DNA of 64,000 nt, taken from the NCBI GenBank assembly GCA_031763025.1, contig JASSKH010000006.1, positions 14,597,479-14,661,478 on the forward strand, given 5' to 3'. The notes beneath the pieces are model-generated. The model was not told the DNA's origin. It did no database searches and was given only the letters and a program-made list of their open reading frames with translations. Every line of letters begins with the position of its first letter. Position 1 is the stretch's first letter. Source of the DNA: Macrocystis pyrifera. Lineage: Eukaryota > Sar > Phaeophyceae > Laminariales > Laminariaceae. A program made the position numbers and the translations under genes. Positions 60,501-64,000 of the stretch are shown one piece after another.

Positions 60501-62233
60501 ACCGGGTTCGCCCCCACCATGCCATTCCTCTCCACCAGAAACCCTCGCTCCGACCCTGCCTCGACGCCAACCTCATTGTGGATGCTTCGCGGGGCACCTT
60601 TTCCTCCAGTTCCGGCTGCTGCTCCGCTTCCTCCCCCCCACCCCCCTCCTCCTCCCGCGCCGTCGCTCTTACCAGCGCTGCCCGTGAAAGAGGCCGGCAA
60701 GGGAGGCGCGGGCGATCTCCCCGAGCCATGGCCGCTCCGACCCTTTCCCCAGCTGCCGCTGCCGCTGCTCCCACCTCCACTACCACCGCTATCACCGTTG
60801 CCGGCCCGTCCCTGGCCCGCCCCGTTACCACCCCCCCCTTTCCCGCTCGATCCTCGCCTCCTACCGCCGCCACCACCACCGCCACCGCCACCGCCGCCGC
60901 CTCCTCCCCCTCCTGCTCCACCATTCCAGCTACCATTTGCTCTTTCCTCCCGCCCCCCCCCCCGCACCTCCTCCTCCTGCTCCTCCGGCAGGAGCAGCAC
61001 CGCTAGCACTAGCGGCGGCGGCGGCGGCCGCCGCCGCTTTTGCTAACGCGGGACCGAGCGGAGCTTCCTCTCCGAGGTCCATGTCGAACGTGTAAGCATC
61101 CCCCGTAGAAAAGGCGGCTACCAGGAGGCGCCGGCCACCCCCAGGCACGAACCTCACGGCCGTAACGCGACCCTCGCAGAAAGCCCCGCCCTTGTTCAGC
61201 AATGACACGAAAAACGGGGAGTTTGTGGTCGAGGCGTCCATCACCGCGCACTCCCCCGATTTGTATCCCACCGCCACGATGCGCTCGACATTACCGACGC
61301 CGTCTCTCCTGCCCGCACGCGCGGCTTTCCCACGCCCCGCAGTCGCTGCCGCTGCTCTTGCTTCCCTCGTTTCTGCCGCTGTTTCTACAGCCACCGCCGC
61401 CACTGCCGCCGCCGCCGTTTCACCTCGCCCCCTCTCGACGTCGCTACCCTTAGCTCCGCTGTCGCCGTTACCGACGCTGCCGCTACCGCTGATGCTTCTG
61501 CCGCCATTGCCATTGCCACTAACGCCGCCGCCGCAGCCACCGCCCGCAGACCCTCGCAAGCCTCGGTCCGGCGCAAATGCCTGCTCCCTCCTGCCCCCCG
61601 CAGTGTTGATGGTGGCGGCCGTGGCATCGGTAGCAGCGGCGCCATTCGAGGAGGACGGCGCCGGACCCGAAGCATTCCCCGCCCCCGCCCCTGCCTCTCC
61701 TCCTCGGTAGCTCAGCGGCGCTAAATCAACTTCCGGCGGCTGGCTCGATCTCGCGTCCACCCTCGCGCGGCCGGCCGCAAATCCTCCCAAGAAGTCGTGG
61801 CACGTCGGGCGCGCGTGGAAGGTAACGCGCTCGTCCCGTCGGCTATTCCGCACCTGCGCCGGCAGGGGTGGGGCCGGCGCCGGATCTCCGAACCGCCAGC
61901 CCAAGGTGCTACCATCACCATCGGCAACACCACCGCCGTCGCCCGCTGCCGCAGACGCCCGAGACCCCCCGGCTACCCCAGCCCCAGGAGTGTTCGTTGG
62001 TCTGCCTGGCACCGCCGAGGTATAACCGTTTACTCCCGAGGATTTGCTAGCACCGTCAGGCCTTTTGAGGTAGGGGTTAGTGGTGGAGGTGGCGTCGTCG
62101 GCAGCAGGGCGGCTTAGGCTTCGGGTCCTGTTCCTGGGCGGACAAGTGAAACTGGCTGAACAGGAGGTTCTCGTCAAGATTGCACATCATCCACATCTCC
62201 TCTTTCACGGGGAGGCTGGGGCCGTCGGGGAAC
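53381..62233 (-). CDS. WDR20-like WD40 protein gene, at least five coding exons
   Basis: Exons by eye, minus strand: 62233-60395, 58861-58742, 56911-56754, 55141-54868 and about 54143 to 53381. Landmarks match animal WDR20: RPTCHDF; VGYKSGECAVMD and VTAVRFVPGGG; NPVSRWRV; a joined blade across exons 1-2 (LAALDG + AVRVVDFDEE, then [20 protein letters not shown]); VTLWCVRSRT with HGSWVTGVAF and FTSVGEDARLCMW; SSKSSENL-type Ser stretch; and a last blade LCSKRLAQVP...CAEGFLRLWARP. In other eukaryotes this WD40 propeller binds and activates USP12/USP46 deubiquitinases; the same role here is inferred. Long Gly/Ala/Ser inserts enlarge it. Two frame changes are needed, both in poly-G runs (plus-strand C runs 60953-60963 and 53735-53750). 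Confidence 0.78.
54562..54595 (+). repeat. Poly-C run, 34 bases, in an intron of the WDR20-like gene
   Basis: Thirty-four consecutive C. Poly-G runs are nearby at about 54199-54216 and 54267-54290, also in the intron or at its acceptor. Confidence 0.9.
54868..55141 (-). CDS. WDR20-like gene, exon with Ser-rich linker
   Basis: Acceptor AAAAAG|GTGGGAG and donor ACG|GTAAGA. The first base completes the ATG that the previous exon leaves as AT; the next codon is TGG, giving RLCM-WEHDELAG, matching the LCLWD position of animal WDR20. RYKSSKSSENLSQKAGG follows, a counterpart of the serine-rich SSKSSDKL stretch. Exon length is 1 + 273 nt and it ends in phase 0. Confidence 0.75.
55142..55385 (-). promoter_or_regulatory. 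Very long polypyrimidine tract before a 3' splice site
   Basis: On the minus strand about 240 bases are almost only C and T (plus strand GAGAGA/GGGA repeats) right up to the acceptor at 55142-55143. Ordinary tracts are 15-40 bases. Confidence 0.6.
56275..56700. repeat. Intronic tandem repeats: GATCATC words and a 106-bp duplicated unit
   Basis: CAGATCATCA repeats about five times at 56320-56365. CGTTGGATTTGTAC..., CAGATCCTGCACGCCACATC, AGAACGGCAGGTTAGGATCTAG recurs at about 56498 and 56604. Both lie in the intron between 56754 and 55141. Confidence 0.75.
56754..56911 (-). CDS. WDR20-like gene, WD40 blade exon
   Basis: Acceptor GGCCAG|GACGAC and donor CAT|GTGAGT. It encodes DDAVTLWCVRSRTC, GHGSWVTGVAFDYWAS and YRFTSVGEDARLC, closely matching the GGEDDLVTVW...GHKSWVSVVAFD...FGSVGQDTQLC part of animal WDR20. 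The preceding exon ends VTGGE in phase 0, so the join reads GGEDDAV. Length 158 nt, ending after two bases of the ATG codon. Confidence 0.88.
57445..57549 (+). mobile_element. MITE family A, copy 5, first of a tandem trio
   Basis: TTACCGGGGACCATATTAA to ATTTACTATGGTCCTCCGAAA, TA on both sides. Lies in the intron between 58742 and 56911 of the WDR20-like gene. Confidence 0.85.
57566..57672 (+). mobile_element. MITE family A, copy 6, second of the trio
   Basis: TTACGGGGGACCATAAAAA to ATTTACTATTATCCCCCGTA. The spacer before it, TAAACCAGGTA, is nearly the same as the spacer before copy 7 (CAAACCAGGTA). Confidence 0.85.
57689..57793 (+). mobile_element. MITE family A, copy 7, third of the trio
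   Basis: TTACGGGGAACCATAGTAA to ATTTACTATGGTTCCCCGTCA, TA on both sides. The three copies lie at a period of about 122 bp including the common spacer. Confidence 0.85.
58400..58760 (-). repeat. Tandem repeat of about 99-106 bp that includes an exon end and its 5' splice site
   Basis: The exon end GTTACCGGAGGCGAG|GTGAGAAACGG (boundary 58742) is echoed at boundaries near 58643 (GGCGAG|GTGAGAAACGG), 58537 (GGCGAG|ACGATAAGCGG) and 58433 (GGCGAG|ATGAGAATCGG). Each is set in a unit that also holds CATGT(A)ACTG, GGCGCCAGTAACATG-like and CACAAGAC words. Copy 2 keeps an intact GT donor; copies 3 and 4 have lost it. Confidence 0.8.
58742..58861 (-). CDS. WDR20-like gene, WD40 blade exon with [13 protein letters not shown]
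   Basis: Acceptor TCCTCAG|GCGGTG and donor GAG|GTGAGA. Exactly 40 codons, phase 0 at both ends: AVRVVDFDEEALVAGFKSWF then [20 protein letters not shown]. This is nearly the same as the animal motif [22 protein letters not shown], the strongest single match to the WDR20 family in the gene. Confidence 0.92.
58915..59475 (+). repeat. Minisatellite of CCAATCAGCGACA...AAAATGGAACGCGAA units in an intron
   Basis: At least ten units of about 40-60 bp carry (C)CAATCAG(C/A)GACA followed by (G/A)(C/A)AAAATGGAACG and GAAAG. The units are unequal and diverged. Lies between exons ending at 60395 and starting at 58861 on the minus strand. Confidence 0.8.
59545..59805 (+). repeat. Pentanucleotide satellite, GGGAT/GGAAG on the plus strand
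   Basis: Long runs of ATGGG and GGGAA/GGAAG words with few interruptions, in the same intron as the minisatellite. Confidence 0.85.
59806..60394 (-). other. Remainder of the intron after the first large exon
   Basis: No frame or repeat of note. The intron's 5' splice site is GGA|GTGAGTC at 60394. Confidence 0.5.
60395..62233 (-). CDS. WDR20-like gene, large N-terminal exon with disordered inserts
   Basis: Acceptor CGATCAG|GTTCCCC at 62233 and donor GGA|GTGAGT at 60394. RPTCHDF lies at 61811-61791, ERIVAVGYKSGECAVMD to STGDAYTFDMDLGEE at about 61286-61070, and NPVSRWRV...ALAALDG at 60508-60395. In animal WDR20 the first two are about ten residues apart; here an insert of about 170 Gly/Ala/Ser/Arg residues separates them, and another of about 180 precedes NPVSRW. 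The frame changes at the 11-base C run 60953-60963. A further shift between 62177 and 62080 is needed to include the well-formed start of the exon (FPDGPSLPVKEEMWMMCNLD, then ENLLFSQFHLS), otherwise it stops at TAA 62077. Confidence 0.7.
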
Positions 62234-62349
62234 CTGATCGATAAAAAAAAAACGGAGAAAATTATGAATAGCAGCCCAACACGAGGGCCACTGTTACCAA
62301 TCGGAAATAATCTGCAGCGGGGCTTGCGGGAGAATGATGCTTACCTCCA

Positions 62350-62703
62350 GCAGACGGGATCCAATTACATTCCATCCATCTCATCCCGTTATATTCCCTC
62401 TAATTCCATCCAATCCCATCCCGTTCCGTCTCATCCACGATGCCATCCCATCCCATCCCATCCCATCCCACCTTATCCCATCCATTCCATCCCGTTCCGT
62501 CTCATTCGATTCCAAGCCATGTCATTCCATTCCATTCCATTCCATCCCATTCCATCCCATCCCATTCCATCCCATTCCATCCCATCCCATCCCATCCCCA
62601 TCCCACCCCCATCCCATCCCATCTCCATCCCACCCCCATCCCATCCCCATCCCATCCGATACCATCCCATATCATCCCATGCCACCCCATCCCATCATAT
62701 TCC
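62350..62703 (+). repeat. Pentanucleotide satellite, CCCAT/CCATT on the plus strand
   Basis: Runs of CCCATCCCAT and CCATTCCATT, the reverse complement of the satellite at 59545-59805. It lies in the intron upstream of the exon at 62233. Confidence 0.88.
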
Positions 62704-62930
62704 GTAACAACGTACTTCACACTTTTGGGACCTAGGTGTAGTGACCCAAGAAGCGACTCGTCCGCTCTCACCAAGCCTTTATTGCGGGGGGGCATCCTAA
62801 TGCATAACGATACATAGTAATACATACCAGGTGGTAGTACATGGTAATGCATAGTTAATACATACCAGGCAGCATTAATAATCAGGACCCGCGATGGACC
62901 CGCACCCCATGTATCCCCCTACTATTCATA
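62704..62930. other. Intronic sequence with short GTA(A/G)TACATA(C)CAGG repeats
   Basis: AATACATACCAGGTGG and AATACATACCAGGCAG lie about 50 bp apart. The following ATCAGGACCCGCGATGGACC recurs in diverged form at 63527-63547 (ATCAGAATTCGCGATGGACT), so the two stretches share an old repeat. Confidence 0.45.
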
Positions 62931-63045
62931 TTACGGGTGGCCATAGTAAATAGCTGGTAAACAGGACCATATATTGTAGGTAAAAAGGGCGAATATATAG
63001 GTTTTTGTGTGGACCTTAGGTCCTATTTACTATGGTCCCCCGTAA
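62931..63045 (-). mobile_element. MITE family A, copy 8, inverted and slightly enlarged
   Basis: Termini TTACGGGTGGCCATAGTAA and ATTTACTATGGTCCCCCGTAA with TA on both sides. The interior runs in reverse orientation (AATATATAGGTTTTTGTGTGG, ACCTTAGGTCC) and holds an extra about 10 bp near the left end. Confidence 0.85.
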
Positions 63046-63682
63046 TAGTAAGCTTATCCACCACACTTTGTTTTTGATTACCATGTATCATGTATATGTT
63101 CTGCCGTATATGAAAAGGCGTGTGCAGCAGGACAACGCATCACAAGCCGCGTGCATGGTTTTCCACATGCGAGTACTTCAGTCCCTTACATTGCACTTCG
63201 GACACCCACCCACCCACTCCACGCTAACCCACCCTGGCAGTGTGAGGGTCTGTTCGTCTGTTTGCTTGCCTTCTTCCTGTGGTCAAGGCTGTAACCGCCA
63301 TTATCAAGGGGCCAAGACCACAAATAATTCAAGCAAAACACCAACTTTTCCACATCAACAGCAGCACCATTCACAACACCAACACAACACCAACATCGCT
63401 GCGTTTACTATACTTGGTGTGCCGACAAGCGTCCTTCGTGGTACTCGCTTCCTTAGACTCGACTACTACTGCTACTATTTCGGAGGGCCGTATTAATACC
63501 TAGCAATACATAGTAAAGCATAGCAATCAGAATTCGCGATGGACTCAGAAACCATGTATTCTCCTACAGTATGTTTTCACACCATATTTACTATATTATT
63601 AACACTCAATACTACTGTATGCCCCACCGGAATACTAATACTTCGTCGTGCTGTGTATAACAAAAAATACTGATGAACTCAC
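63046..63682. other. Probable intron, no gene recognised
   Basis: Plus-strand frame 63032-63496 (154 codons) has no domain. If the exon at 63683-63939 belongs to the gene below, this interval is intronic. Confidence 0.4.
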
Positions 63683-63939
63683 TGCTCATCTCCCCATGGG
63701 CTGGCAGCAATCTCCTCCGCCCCATCTCGCTTCCAGTTGACGTTACCGCGTCCCCTGTCCCCGCTTTCCCTGGAAACGCCCCCGGCTGCTGCAACTCCTC
63801 CTCGGGCATGCAGGGGGGCGCGGGGAGGGGTCGGGACCTCGGGGCAGCAGTCCCATCGCAGCACTGAGAGTTTCATCTCGCGCGGCACCTCTGCAGTGCG
63901 GTCGTTCGCCGGTCTGGCATCCTCGAGATACACGCAAGC
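63683..63939 (-). CDS. Probable internal exon, phase-compatible with the WDR20-like gene
   Basis: Acceptor TTTTGGCGCAG|GCTTGCG and donor GAGCA|GTGAGTTC enclose 257 nt open in one frame: ACVYLEDARPANDRTAEVPR, then EMKLSVLRWDCC, a Pro/Ala/Gly stretch, and EIAASPWGDE. It ends after two bases of a codon; the next candidate exon (62233) begins with one base (G) and then TTC CCC GAC, giving a seamless GDEQFPDGP. The preceding exon lies beyond the window. I do not recognise the segment in known WDR20 proteins, so it is either an algal N-terminal extension or the end of a neighbouring gene. Confidence 0.5.
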
Positions 63940-64000
63940 CTGCGCCAAAACAAACGCAAACGACAGCAAGGGACGACTGTAAAAAAAAAACTGCACGCTA

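Noticed and set aside
60386..61046. Plus-strand proline/serine-rich frames of about 200 codons
   Set aside because: Antisense readings of the Gly/Ala-rich inserts of the WDR20-like exon; no independent signal.
62334..62817. Plus-strand Ile/Pro/Ser/His-rich frames of 120-175 codons
   Set aside because: They are translations of the CCCAT/CCATT satellite, open in all three frames.

Overview
This window looks like a gene-poor, repeat-rich stretch of a eukaryotic nuclear genome. The best fit is a brown alga or a related photosynthetic stramenopile. That assignment is an inference. It rests on GT-AG introns in a WD40 gene, abundant microsatellites, very long poly-C/poly-G runs, LTR and non-LTR retrotransposons, a tRNA-derived SINE and several MITE families. 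I see no operons, ribosome binding sites, CRISPR arrays, rRNA or intact tRNA genes.

Layout. 0-12 kb: mostly anonymous sequence with short tandem repeats, two MITE families, an inverted SINE copy and one exon (minus, 11.66-11.76 kb) that reads as the first helix of a mitochondrial carrier. 12.3-12.5 kb: a CCAAT/TATA promoter-like segment. 13.27-15.04 kb: a short LTR element (TRIM/LARD-like) whose 3' LTR carries a MITE; the 5' LTR preserves the empty site. 15.56-15.89 kb: a SINE with a poly-A tail. 17.0-23.2 kb: a complete-ended Copia retrotransposon (475/439-bp LTRs, 5-bp target duplication) that is frame-broken and lacks the core of its reverse transcriptase. 24.8 to about 35.9 kb (minus): a large, decayed non-LTR element. 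It has a restriction-like endonuclease C-terminus and a reverse transcriptase. Upstream lies an unusual reading frame with a RING-H2 finger and a duplicated zinc-binding module, preceded by coding tandem repeats. This is the most novel object here. 37.3-39.4 kb: a second LINE, abruptly joined to a 46-C tract and ending in 17 C. 39.7-41.5 kb: a broken gag-like gene with a CCCH finger. 43.9-45.3 kb: a 1.4-kb terminal-inverted-repeat element inserted in a dispersed repeat. 48.7-49.7 kb (minus): a low-complexity gene with a short basic/aromatic core. 50.9-53.1 kb (minus): a third non-LTR reverse transcriptase.

The one well-supported host gene is on the minus strand from about 62.2 kb (possibly 63.9 kb and beyond) to 53.4 kb. 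It encodes a WDR20-like WD40 protein, the family that in animals and fungi activates USP12/USP46-type deubiquitinases. Its exons can be joined by phase-compatible GT-AG introns. Two frame breaks coincide with poly-G runs and may be sequence errors. Its introns hold MITE arrays, minisatellites, inverted pentanucleotide satellites and a tandemly copied 5' splice site.

Host genes occupy a small minority of the window. Most of the rest is mobile-element debris at different stages of decay, in several places nested (MITE in LTR, TIR element in repeat). Coordinates of exons and repeat edges were read by eye and may be off by a few bases.
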